From Planctomycetaceae bacterium (lineage in GTDB: Bacteria > Planctomycetota > Planctomycetia > Pirellulales > Pirellulaceae), in NCBI GenBank assembly GCA_002709045.1, contig PAPJ01000056.1, positions 21,822-85,821 of the forward strand: a DNA stretch of 64,000 bases, in the 5' to 3' direction. Shown here in pieces: positions 26,076 to 33,436 of this stretch (positions are counted from its first letter, which is position 1; each line of letters begins with the position of its first letter). Below the pieces are notes generated by a model that was not told the DNA's origin, made no database searches, and was given only the letters and a program-made list of their open reading frames with translations. Both the position numbers and the translations under genes were made by a program.

Positions 26076-27995
26076 ATGCAACTAATCGTTAAACAACCTA
26101 AAAGCGCACTTTTAATGAGCTTATTATTGTGCCTCTTTATCGCAGATTCAGTCGTTGCTCAGGTTACGATTACGCCTGCGATGCGGAAGGCTGAAAATGC
26201 TTTGCGCATTAAGATTACTCGTGCAGGTAACTGGTTTGCTCAGGGGAAGATTGATGATTCTGCAAACCTGGTAGTTGAAGTACAGAAGGAATTTGAGGAG
26301 CAGATGAAAGGTGCTGATCAGCAGCGTCTGGCTTTGTATTCCAGAGTTTACAACATGCTCAAGAAAGCTCATGCCCTACTGGAACTGGAAGGAATTGAAC
26401 TAACAGAACTGAAGCAGCCAATAGTGGCAAAGCCGATGCCCAAACCTCCGGCAAATCCTGCAAATCCCGCCAACGTTCAGATGACTTTGGATGCTATACC
26501 TGAAGGCAAGATAAGCTTTGTCAATCATGTAACACCTATCCTGATGGCCAAATGCGGTAACTGCCATGTGCGGCAGGCTCGAGGTATGTTCAGTATGGAG
26601 TCGTTTGAGACGTTAATGAAAGGTCCGGATGCAGGTGTTGTAATCTTTGCTAAAGATGCAACAGGCAGCCGGCTGATCGAAGTGATCGAAGAGGGTGATA
26701 TGCCTCGTGGTGGTCTGAAGATTACGGATGTTGAACTAGCGGTATTGAAAAAGTGGATTAATGAGGGGGCTGAATATGATTCGGATGACCCCAAGGCTTT
26801 GCTTGTTGACTTGAATCCCAATGTTAGTGTCGGTGATTTACCTGTCGTGAAGCCAATGAAAGCCATAGGAACGGAAACCGTAAGTTTCAAAAATGATGTT
26901 GCTCCAATCCTGATGCAGAATTGTGCTTCCTGCCATGGATTCGGTGATCGTCCATCCGGTCGATTTGATTTAGCCTCGTTTAGTGCCATGATGCGGGGAG
27001 GCGAAAACGGCCCTCCGATTCTGCCGGGTAATCCAGATGATAGTTTTCTGGTGAAAAAGTTGCTCGGTACAGGGGGAGGGCAGCGCATGCCGCGTGGCCG
27101 TGATCCTCTGGATGATGCGCAGATGGAGATTATTACAACCTGGATTCAGGAAGGAGCCACCTTTGATGGTCTCGACTTTACAACGAATATTCGCCGGGTT
27201 GTGGCCATTGCTGTTGCTGAAAACAGCTCTCATGAAGAAGTTGCTGCAAATCGTATCACTTTGGCCGCTTCGAATTGGAATCTGGCAATGCCTGGTATCA
27301 ATCACGCAACAGCAGACACTTCGAATTTTCATTTACTGGGTACCCAAACCGAAGCGCAACTGACAGAGTTTGGGACACAAGCAGAAGTGATAGCTAAAAA
27401 AGTTGGGTTGGCCCTCAAACTACCTGCCGATAAGCCATTGCTAAAAGGAAAGATCACGCTTTACTTCTTTAATGCACGATACGACTATGGAGAGTTTGGC
27501 ACGATGATCGAAAAACGCTCATTGCCAAGACAATGGAAAGGGCATTTTAATTATGATATTGTCGATGCTTACGGTACCGTACTGGTTCCCCGCTCAGAAG
27601 ACTATACGTTCGATGGCTTGGTGGCTCAACACGTAGCCGGTATTTACGGCCGCAGTATCGGCGATGTACCGACCTGGTTTTCAACGGGTCTCGCTCGGGT
27701 AGTTGCTGCCAAAGTGGTTAAAGGTGATCCTCGTATCGATGCCTGGAAAGAATCGGTTAATCCCGCAGCAAGTCGGGTTGCAAACTCTTCAGATATTGTA
27801 AGTGGCAAACTCGGTGGTGAAGATGGTGCTGTGCTTTCTTACAGCTATGTTCAATTCCTGATGGATAATCAGGCGCGATGGAATGTGCTTGTGAATTCCG
27901 TTAGCAATGGTGCTAATTTCAACAAGGCCTTCGTCGGAGCCTATGGTGATACGCCCGAAAAGATTTCGGAAATCTGGTGGAAGTCCGGATCTTAA
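26076..27995 (+). CDS. Secreted dual CxxCH 'planctomycete cytochrome' protein with peptidase-MA-like tail
   Basis: The 639-residue protein has a signal peptide (LLMSLLLCLFIADSVVAQ), a short helical domain, and a Pro-rich linker. Two tandem modules of the planctomycete cytochrome C type follow. Each has VxHVTPIL or KNDVAPIL followed by CGNCH or CASCH, and ends in MPRG and a WINEGA or WIQEGA box. The C-terminal 270 residues resemble a gluzincin (peptidase MA) fold: VAQHVAGIYGRSIGDVPTWFSTGLA. The HExxH zinc motif is reduced to QHVAG. Heme binding is inferred from the CxxCH motifs only. It precedes the APH-like kinase by 19 bp. Confidence 0.8.
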   Translation: MQLIVKQPKSALLMSLLLCLFIADSVVAQVTITPAMRKAENALRIKITRAGNWFAQGKIDDSANLVVEVQKEFEEQMKGADQQRLALYSRVYNMLKKAHALLELEGIELTELKQPIVAKPMPKPPANPANPANVQMTLDAIPEGKISFVNHVTPILMAKCGNCHVRQARGMFSMESFETLMKGPDAGVVIFAKDATGSRLIEVIEEGDMPRGGLKITDVELAVLKKWINEGAEYDSDDPKALLVDLNPNVSVGDLPVVKPMKAIGTETVSFKNDVAPILMQNCASCHGFGDRPSGRFDLASFSAMMRGGENGPPILPGNPDDSFLVKKLLGTGGGQRMPRGRDPLDDAQMEIITTWIQEGATFDGLDFTTNIRRVVAIAVAENSSHEEVAANRITLAASNWNLAMPGINHATADTSNFHLLGTQTEAQLTEFGTQAEVIAKKVGLALKLPADKPLLKGKITLYFFNARYDYGEFGTMIEKRSLPRQWKGHFNYDIVDAYGTVLVPRSEDYTFDGLVAQHVAGIYGRSIGDVPTWFSTGLARVVAAKVVKGDPRIDAWKESVNPAASRVANSSDIVSGKLGGEDGAVLSYSYVQFLMDNQARWNVLVNSVSNGANFNKAFVGAYGDTPEKISEIWWKSGS

Positions 27996-28014
27996 CGGCT
28001 GGTGGATTGCATAA

Positions 28015-29076
28015 GTGTATATTCTTGAAGTTGAATCCACACCTGAGTATCTGGTTCACCAGCAAGTGATCACAGAGCCCTCAGAAGTTTCTGTGAGTTT
28101 ACTTGACGGCGGTGTCTCAAATCGTGTCCTGTTGGTTGAATTTACAGATTCGGCACGTGAAAACTGGGTGCTTAAACAGGCTCGAGATCGCCTGGCTGTT
28201 GAACAGGAATGGTTATGCAGTGTTGAGCGAGTGATTCGTGAAATGGATACACTGCAGATCTGTAATGATATGATTCAGTTAGCTTCTGTTCCGTTATCTG
28301 GTGTGCCGGCAGTGGTGCCGGCAATTCACTTTGAAGACAGGAATAACTATGTCTATGCGATGACCGCTGCGGCTGCCGATTGTCGGGTGTGGAAAACTGA
28401 TTTACTTGACGGAGTGGTCGATTCTTCAGTTGCACAAGCCTGTGGGTGGTTGCTAGGTGTTCTGCATGCAGGCAGTTGGATGAATGGTGCGGTTAGAAAT
28501 GCGATCGGATCGACTGAGTTTTTTGACGATCTGCGTCTTGATCCTTATTATCGTCAGATTGCTCGGGTACATTCAGCACTGCAGGCACCCGTGGATCGAT
28601 TGCTTGAGTTAAATGGAAGTCACCGTCACTGCCTGGTGCATGGGGATTACAGCCCTAAAAACATTCTGGTGAATGAGCAACAGGTGATTTTGTTGGATTT
28701 TGAGGTCGGGCACTTTGGTGATCCTGCTTTTGATTTGGGATTTTTCTTAACTCATTTACATATCAAAACATTAATTGCTGGCAGTCGAGTCGAAGAATAT
28801 GCATCATTAATCGACAGGTTTTGGATTGCCTATCAGGCCCAGGTTTCCAACGTTCTTTCGCAACAGGAGTTGGTTTCACTGGAACGAAGAACGTGCCTAA
28901 ATCTGGGAGGCTGTCTGGTGGCACGAGTTGACGGTAAAAGTCCGGTGGAGTATCTGGTCGACGAATCAGTCAAAACAGTGGTGCGAAACGTTGGTTGGAA
29001 TATACTCGTTTCCGAATTAGAAACATTAGCAGAGGTTCGTGAACTTATGCATTCCGAACTTCAAAAGAAACAATAA
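28015..29076 (+). CDS. APH/choline-kinase-type phosphotransferase
   Basis: The 353-residue protein has the APH-fold catalytic loop LVHGDYSPKNILV and metal motif ILLDFEVGHFGDPAFDLGF. These mark small-molecule kinases such as methylthioribose, choline or aminoglycoside kinases. The start is a GTG at 28015; no ATG is suitable. It ends 5 bp before the enolase-like gene, so the two are translated together. It could phosphorylate a precursor of the enolase-like enzyme's substrate. That link is inference. There is no sign of transfer or truncation. Confidence 0.82.
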   Translation: MYILEVESTPEYLVHQQVITEPSEVSVSLLDGGVSNRVLLVEFTDSARENWVLKQARDRLAVEQEWLCSVERVIREMDTLQICNDMIQLASVPLSGVPAVVPAIHFEDRNNYVYAMTAAAADCRVWKTDLLDGVVDSSVAQACGWLLGVLHAGSWMNGAVRNAIGSTEFFDDLRLDPYYRQIARVHSALQAPVDRLLELNGSHRHCLVHGDYSPKNILVNEQQVILLDFEVGHFGDPAFDLGFFLTHLHIKTLIAGSRVEEYASLIDRFWIAYQAQVSNVLSQQELVSLERRTCLNLGGCLVARVDGKSPVEYLVDESVKTVVRNVGWNILVSELETLAEVRELMHSELQKKQ

Positions 29077-29081
29077 GCTAA

Positions 29082-30392
29082 ATGACAACAATTAGAAAAA
29101 TACATGGACGCGAGGTTCTTGATAGTCGCGGACGTCCTACCGTCGAAGTTGAAATTCATGCTGAAGATGGAGCTTTTGGGATTGCGATTGCACCATCCGG
29201 GGCATCCACCGGAAGCTCTGAAGTAATGGAACTTCGTGATGGCAATTCTCAACGCTATGACGGAATGGGTGTGCTGAGAGCAGTTGAAAACGTAAACACA
29301 GTGATCGCACCCGCACTGATTGGCAAAGACAGTGCTGATCAGTGCGGGTGTGATACGGTGATGAAGGAACTAGATCCTTCATCACAAAAGACCTCGTTGG
29401 GTGGTAATGCCACCATAGCCGTTTCACTTGCTCTGGGACACGTGGCAGCAGCCTCAAAAAGAGTACCCTTGTATCAGCATCTGCATCAGGTGATTCAGCA
29501 AGGTGTTAGTGCTTTAGGGTTTGATCCTGCTCTCTTCCCGGCCCCTGTAATCCCATTGCCTGAGACCAATATGATTTCAGGTGGTTTGCATGCCGGTGGA
29601 AATCTGGACTTTCAGGATGTGCTGATTGCACCTGTGGGAGCCCCCGATTATCGAACGTGTCTGGAGTGGATTGTCCGCGTTTATAACCGACTAGGGAAAC
29701 TATTGAGTGACCGCGGATTCGAAGGTTATTTGGTCGGGGATGAAGGTGGTTATGGTCCACGGTTGACCTCTAATCGGGACGCTGTTGCATTGGTTACTCA
29801 GGCGATTGAAGCAGCAGGTCTAATTCCCGGTAATGATGTCGCAATCACACTGGATGTGGCTTCGACTCATTTTTATAAAGATGGGAAGTATCGGCTGCGG
29901 GCAGAACAGGGACGAGTACTCTCGAGTAGTGAGATGATCGATGAGTTAGAGTCCTGGGTTGATGAATTTCCAATTATTTCTATTGAAGATGGACTTGCCG
30001 AAGATGACTGGGAGGGCTGGCAGGAATTACAGCAACGACTTGGGCAAAGGATCCTGCTGGTTGGCGATGATTTGTTTACCACTAACCCTGCTCGTGTTCG
30101 CCGTGGTATCGAAATGCAGGCCGCCAACAGTGTATTGGTGAAAGTGAACCAGATTGGGACTCTGTATGAAACGATTGAAACAATGGCTCTGGGACGTCAG
30201 GCCGGTTTCAGCCTTGTTGTTTCTGCGCGCAGTGGTGAGACGGAGGATTCGACGCTGGCTGATCTGGCTACGGCTGCTGCCGGGGAACAGATAAAAGTTG
30301 GTTCGATTGTTCGTAGTGAACGTCTCGCTAAGTACAATCGTTTGCTACAGATTGCTGAGGATGTACCGGATTTTCAGAATGTGATTTCGTGA
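29082..30392 (+). CDS. Enolase-family protein with altered active site
   Basis: The 436-residue protein keeps the enolase framework: IHGREVLDSRGRPTVEVE, PSGASTGSSE, GDEGGYGP, the IEDGLAEDDW metal ligand, GDDLFTTNP, and Lys354 in VKVNQIGT (yeast Lys345). His170 matches yeast His159. Two conserved active-site residues differ: Asp179 replaces the general acid/base partner Glu168 (FQDV for LQEF), and Ala382 replaces His373 (SARSGETED for SHRSGETED). Spacing to the yeast numbering is a constant 9 or 11 residues, so the alignment is secure. It may be a divergent but working enolase or an enzyme acting on another phosphorylated acid. It sits between an APH-type kinase and a cupin. Confidence 0.85.
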   Translation: MTTIRKIHGREVLDSRGRPTVEVEIHAEDGAFGIAIAPSGASTGSSEVMELRDGNSQRYDGMGVLRAVENVNTVIAPALIGKDSADQCGCDTVMKELDPSSQKTSLGGNATIAVSLALGHVAAASKRVPLYQHLHQVIQQGVSALGFDPALFPAPVIPLPETNMISGGLHAGGNLDFQDVLIAPVGAPDYRTCLEWIVRVYNRLGKLLSDRGFEGYLVGDEGGYGPRLTSNRDAVALVTQAIEAAGLIPGNDVAITLDVASTHFYKDGKYRLRAEQGRVLSSSEMIDELESWVDEFPIISIEDGLAEDDWEGWQELQQRLGQRILLVGDDLFTTNPARVRRGIEMQAANSVLVKVNQIGTLYETIETMALGRQAGFSLVVSARSGETEDSTLADLATAAAGEQIKVGSIVRSERLAKYNRLLQIAEDVPDFQNVIS

Positions 30393-30511
30393 ATGAATGG
30401 GAAGGTCTGATAAAGTCCGGACAGGATATTGCCAACCAGACGTTTGACTTGCCGTATCAACATTTAAACCGACTCAAACGGTGAACAGATATCAACTCAA
30501 GAGAATAGATC

Positions 30512-30844
30512 ATGTCCAGAAAATACTTTTTATCGACCGAGGACTGTACTAAGAAAAATATTTTCCCCGGTGTGGATATCTATACTGCTGCTGGGGATAA
30601 AATGATGCTTTCACTGGTAAAATTTGAGCCCGGAGCTGTAGTCGAGCTACACCAACATGAGCACGAGCAATGCGGAATTTTGATCTCTGGTGAACTTACT
30701 TTCACTGTCGGCGAGGAAACTCGTGTTCTTAAACCGGGTGAGATGTGGTGTATTCCAGGCAATATTGCTCATACTTGTTTTGCCGGGGCCGACGGCGTGA
30801 CAGCCCTTGATATCTTCACACCTATTCGTGAAGATTATCGGTAA
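30512..30844 (+). CDS. Small single-domain cupin
   Basis: The 110-residue protein has both cupin motifs. The first is GAVVELHQHEHEQCGILISGELTFTVG, with His-x-His and Glu metal ligands; the second is PGEMWCIPGNIAHTCFAG, with the late His. It would bind a divalent metal and could be an isomerase, dioxygenase, or sensor of a small carbonyl compound. It is too short for acireductone dioxygenase. It follows the enolase-like gene by 119 bp in the same direction. Confidence 0.85.
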   Translation: MSRKYFLSTEDCTKKNIFPGVDIYTAAGDKMMLSLVKFEPGAVVELHQHEHEQCGILISGELTFTVGEETRVLKPGEMWCIPGNIAHTCFAGADGVTALDIFTPIREDYR

Positions 30845-30885
30845 TTAATTCAAGTTTCGTTGCTGGTCTTTGACGATGATACACT

Positions 30886-30891
30886 TATAAT
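30886..30891 (+). promoter_or_regulatory. Candidate -10 box of the aroF leader transcript
   Basis: A perfect TATAAT lies 41 bp after the cupin stop. Initiation about 7 nt downstream would give a roughly 28-nt untranslated lead into the aromatic leader peptide at 30926, which is a sensible attenuator layout. No good -35 box is seen at 16-18 bp; the nearby TTGACG is only 10 bp away. The call therefore rests on the -10 box and geometry. Confidence 0.4.
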
Positions 30892-30925
30892 ACAAAAAAC
30901 GTTTTAGAAATTTTAATACAGAAAT

Positions 30926-31006
30926 ATGAATCAGCATCAGACATTTTATTGGTCGTTTTTCTTTACAGGCCCGTGGCAACGCGGGGTTGGAAGAGATCTG
31001 TGCTGA
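30926..31006 (+). CDS. Aromatic-rich attenuator leader peptide upstream of aroF
   Basis: An ATG at 30926 opens a 26-codon frame ending at TGA 31004-31006. It contains the contiguous run FYWSFFF (codons 7-13, bases 30944-30964) and a further Trp at codon 17: seven aromatic residues in 26, covering Phe, Tyr and Trp. The frame ends just before a hairpin pair and an intrinsic terminator, and aroF begins 123 bp after the stop. This is the classic form of an amino-acid attenuator leader such as PheL or TrpL. The ribosome-binding site is weak (ACAGAAAT). I read it as a sensor of charged aromatic tRNAs; the peptide itself probably has no function. Confidence 0.85.
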   Translation: MNQHQTFYWSFFFTGPWQRGVGRDLC

Positions 31007-31050
31007 TGGTTGATAAACCAACCATATTGAAAAAGAATTTTCCATCCCCG
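30970..31050 (+). promoter_or_regulatory. aroF attenuator: pause hairpin and antiterminator
   Basis: Two mutually exclusive folds are visible. The early hairpin pairs CCCGTG (30970-30975) with CGCGGG (30980-30985) around a GCAA (GNRA) tetraloop. The alternative antiterminator pairs bases 30982-30994 with 31038-31050: 12 pairs including one G-U, with a single T-T mismatch. That sequesters the 5' arm of the terminator. A perfect 7-bp hairpin (ATGGTTG 31006-31012, CAACCAT 31019-31025) lies between. A ribosome stalled on the aromatic codons would break the early hairpin and free the antiterminator. One reaching the stop codon at 31004 would cover it and allow termination. Confidence 0.8.
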
Positions 31051-31072
31051 ACAGAATCTGTCGGGGTTTTTT
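31046..31072 (+). terminator. Intrinsic terminator of the aroF attenuator
   Basis: CCCCGACAGA (31046-31055) and TCTGTCGGGG (31057-31066) are exact complements, giving a GC-rich stem followed by six T residues (31067-31072). Its 5' arm is also the 3' arm of the proposed antiterminator. It lies 57 bp before the aroF start, so it is a premature terminator in the leader rather than only the end of the cupin transcript. Confidence 0.9.
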
Positions 31073-31129
31073 ATGGATTTGAAACAATCCGAAACTATTA
31101 AAAATCTATTAATACAGGGAAACAAAGTC

Positions 31130-32143
31130 ATGATTGTCGTTATGAAAAATGGTGCCAGCCCGGGAGAAATTGCTGAAACCGTTAAACGCATCAAGGCACT
31201 AGGTCTTAAAGCTCATGTCATTGAAGGAACCGAACGTACGGTGGTTGCGGCTATCGGCGAAAAACGGGAAGAAATGAAGGAAGCGCTGGAGTCGGGAGAT
31301 GGTGTCGAAGAAGTGATGCCGATTTTGGCGCCTTATAAAGTGGCCAGTCTGGAAGTGAAGCCCGAGCCGACGGTGGTGACGGCCGGTAGTTTGTCGGTTG
31401 GTGGAAAGGCCCTTGGAATTATTGGCGGGCCTTGTAGTGTCGAGTCCGAAGAACAAATAATGAATTCTGCCAGAGTTGTCAAAGCGGCAGGTGGTACGGC
31501 GTTGCGCGGCGGAGCGTTCAAACCTCGGACAAGTCCATACAGTTTTCAGGGAATGAAAGAGGAAGGCCTGAAGTTACTGGCAGCTGCTCGTGATGAAACC
31601 GGTCTGGCGGTAGTGACCGAAGTGCTGGCTACAGATGATGTGGATCTGGTTGCAAACTATGCAGATGTACTTCAGATCGGAGCTCGTAATATGCAGAACT
31701 ATCGCCTGCTGGAAGCCGTTGGGAATACGGATCGAGCGGTGCTGTTAAAACGCGGAGCATCGGCCACCATGGATGAGTTTTTGCTGGCCGCTGAATACAT
31801 TCTTAATGAGGGTAATCCCAATGTAATGCTTTGTGAACGTGGAATTCGTACATTTGAATCACATACTCGTTTTACATTACCGCTGGCCTCGGTTACCTAC
31901 TTACATCATAAGACACACTTGCCGGTGGTAATTGATCCAAGCCATGGAACTGGCCATGCCTATATGGTACCGGACATGGCCGTTGCGGCTGTTGCAGCCG
32001 GTGCTGACGGCTTAATTATTGAAATGCACCCAAATCCTCCGGAAGCGATGAGCGATGGTTATCAGTCATTAACTCCGGAGCAATTCGACCAGACGCTGGC
32101 TCGCTGCAAGACCGTTGCCGGAGCTATCGGCAAGTCGCTTTAG
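31130..32143 (+). CDS. aroF: 3-deoxy-7-phosphoheptulonate (DAHP) synthase
   Basis: DAHP synthase condenses phosphoenolpyruvate and erythrose-4-phosphate in the first shikimate-pathway step. I chose the ATG at 31130 (MIVVMKNGASPGEIAE), preceded by AGGGA, over an in-frame ATG at 31073 that touches the terminator. The 337-residue protein has the ferredoxin-like N-terminal domain of the Thermotoga-type class Ib enzyme (about 1-70). Catalytic motifs GGPCSVES, FKPRTSPYSFQG, LLKRGASATMDEF and VIDPSHGTGH follow. Its leader carries Phe/Tyr/Trp codons and a terminator, so expression likely follows aromatic tRNA charging. Its TAG overlaps the convergent DUF1501 gene's TAA. Confidence 0.96.
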   Translation: MIVVMKNGASPGEIAETVKRIKALGLKAHVIEGTERTVVAAIGEKREEMKEALESGDGVEEVMPILAPYKVASLEVKPEPTVVTAGSLSVGGKALGIIGGPCSVESEEQIMNSARVVKAAGGTALRGGAFKPRTSPYSFQGMKEEGLKLLAAARDETGLAVVTEVLATDDVDLVANYADVLQIGARNMQNYRLLEAVGNTDRAVLLKRGASATMDEFLLAAEYILNEGNPNVMLCERGIRTFESHTRFTLPLASVTYLHHKTHLPVVIDPSHGTGHAYMVPDMAVAAVAAGADGLIIEMHPNPPEAMSDGYQSLTPEQFDQTLARCKTVAGAIGKSL

Positions 32144-33387
32144 ACATTTTCGATAAGGGAACCATTTTCTACAATCCGAATCGGGCGTCCAACGCTGCTC
32201 ATGTTTTCATGTAAACCGTCGATGCCTAGTTTGTCGTAAATGGTGGTGAGTAAGTCCGGCACGGAATGCTTGCCGGCTACGATTTCCTCCCCACTGGCGC
32301 TCGTCCCGCCGATGACTTGTCCGCTATTGATACCGCAGCCGGCGAGGGCGACGCTGTATGCCCGAGGGAAGTGGTCACGACCACCACGCGAATTGATTCG
32401 TGGAGTTCTGCCGAATTCACCCATCCAGACAACCAACGTCGTCGCCAGCAGTCCCCGGTCTTTCAGGTCTGTCAGTAACCGTGCGTACGGTCTATCGACT
32501 TCTGAGCAGAGTTCGGTTGTGCGTTGATAGTTGTCAAAGTGCGTGTCCCAATTGCTTGAAGTAACTTCAACAAATGTTACTCCTGATTCGATCAGCCGCC
32601 TCGCCATTAAGCAACCTGCTGCGAAATTACTTTCACCATAGGATTCCCGAACTGCCGCATTCTCGCTTTGCAGATCGAAGGCCTGCATGAGCGGGCTGGT
32701 GATCATACGGGCAGCTTTACCATAAACCTTGCGGTTGGCCTTGGTCCAGTGTTCAGCACCGGGTCGAGTACTGTCAGTTTCTAGTTGTTCGAGCAGCCCT
32801 AATCGTCGGGTGAATCTTGGCTTGGTTGTTGGGATTTCAGTATTAGCCGGTTTCTGATTGGGATTCGCGATCTTAAACGGGTCATGGTCGACTCCAAGTA
32901 AGCCTGCTCCGGTTAAATTCCGTCCCGGTCCGACTCGTACAAAGGACGGTAATTCAGCATCTAAATTGCCGATGTGATGAGATACATGAGAACCGATTGC
33001 GGGATGTTTGATACTGGCCGAAGGCAGGTATCCGGTTTGAGCCCAGTAGGACGCTCGTGGATGACTTCCTTCGGGGCCGTGCATTCCTCGTAGCAGGCAG
33101 ATTTCATTGATTACCTTAGCTGTTTCCGGAAGTCGATCACTGATATGAACGCCGTTTAGAGCTGTTTGTATTGCTCCGGCATCACCGGCGTTACCAGTTC
33201 CGGGCTTTGGATCCCAGGTATCAAGTTGGCTGGGCCCGCCACCCATCCAAAGTAAAATGCAGGAAGTCGCATTGGATTGCATGGTCGCAGCCTGACTGAT
33301 AATGTTGGCCTGCCAGGCACTAATAGCCGTTACCCCAAGTGCGGTTCGTTGGAATAATTCTCGGCGGTTAAATCTGGATGTCGACAT
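32140..33387 (-). CDS. DUF1501 (sulfatase-like) secreted protein
   Basis: The 415-residue protein has a twin-arginine-like leader (FNRRELFQRTALGVTAISAW). The DUF1501 landmarks follow: ILLWMGGGPSQLDTWDPKPG, GMHGPEGSHPRASYW and VWMGEFGRTPRINSRGGRDHFPRAYSVALAG. DUF1501 proteins resemble alkaline-phosphatase/sulfatase folds and in planctomycetes are almost always paired with DUF1549/DUF1553 cytochrome-like partners. Here that partner lies 49 bp upstream in the same direction. Substrate is unknown. It ends convergently with aroF, sharing 4 bp (TTAG). Confidence 0.9.
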   Translation of the reverse strand: MSTSRFNRRELFQRTALGVTAISAWQANIISQAATMQSNATSCILLWMGGGPSQLDTWDPKPGTGNAGDAGAIQTALNGVHISDRLPETAKVINEICLLRGMHGPEGSHPRASYWAQTGYLPSASIKHPAIGSHVSHHIGNLDAELPSFVRVGPGRNLTGAGLLGVDHDPFKIANPNQKPANTEIPTTKPRFTRRLGLLEQLETDSTRPGAEHWTKANRKVYGKAARMITSPLMQAFDLQSENAAVRESYGESNFAAGCLMARRLIESGVTFVEVTSSNWDTHFDNYQRTTELCSEVDRPYARLLTDLKDRGLLATTLVVWMGEFGRTPRINSRGGRDHFPRAYSVALAGCGINSGQVIGGTSASGEEIVAGKHSVPDLLTTIYDKLGIDGLHENMSSVGRPIRIVENGSLIENV

Positions 33388-33436
33388 ATGCTTCAGTCCT
33401 GTATTCGCGTTGGTGCCCCTGCGGTAGGGTTAGCGG

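Noticed and set aside
30872..30891. TTGACG plus TATAAT as a full sigma-70 promoter
   Set aside because: The spacer is only 10 bp, far too short; only the -10 box was kept, with low confidence.
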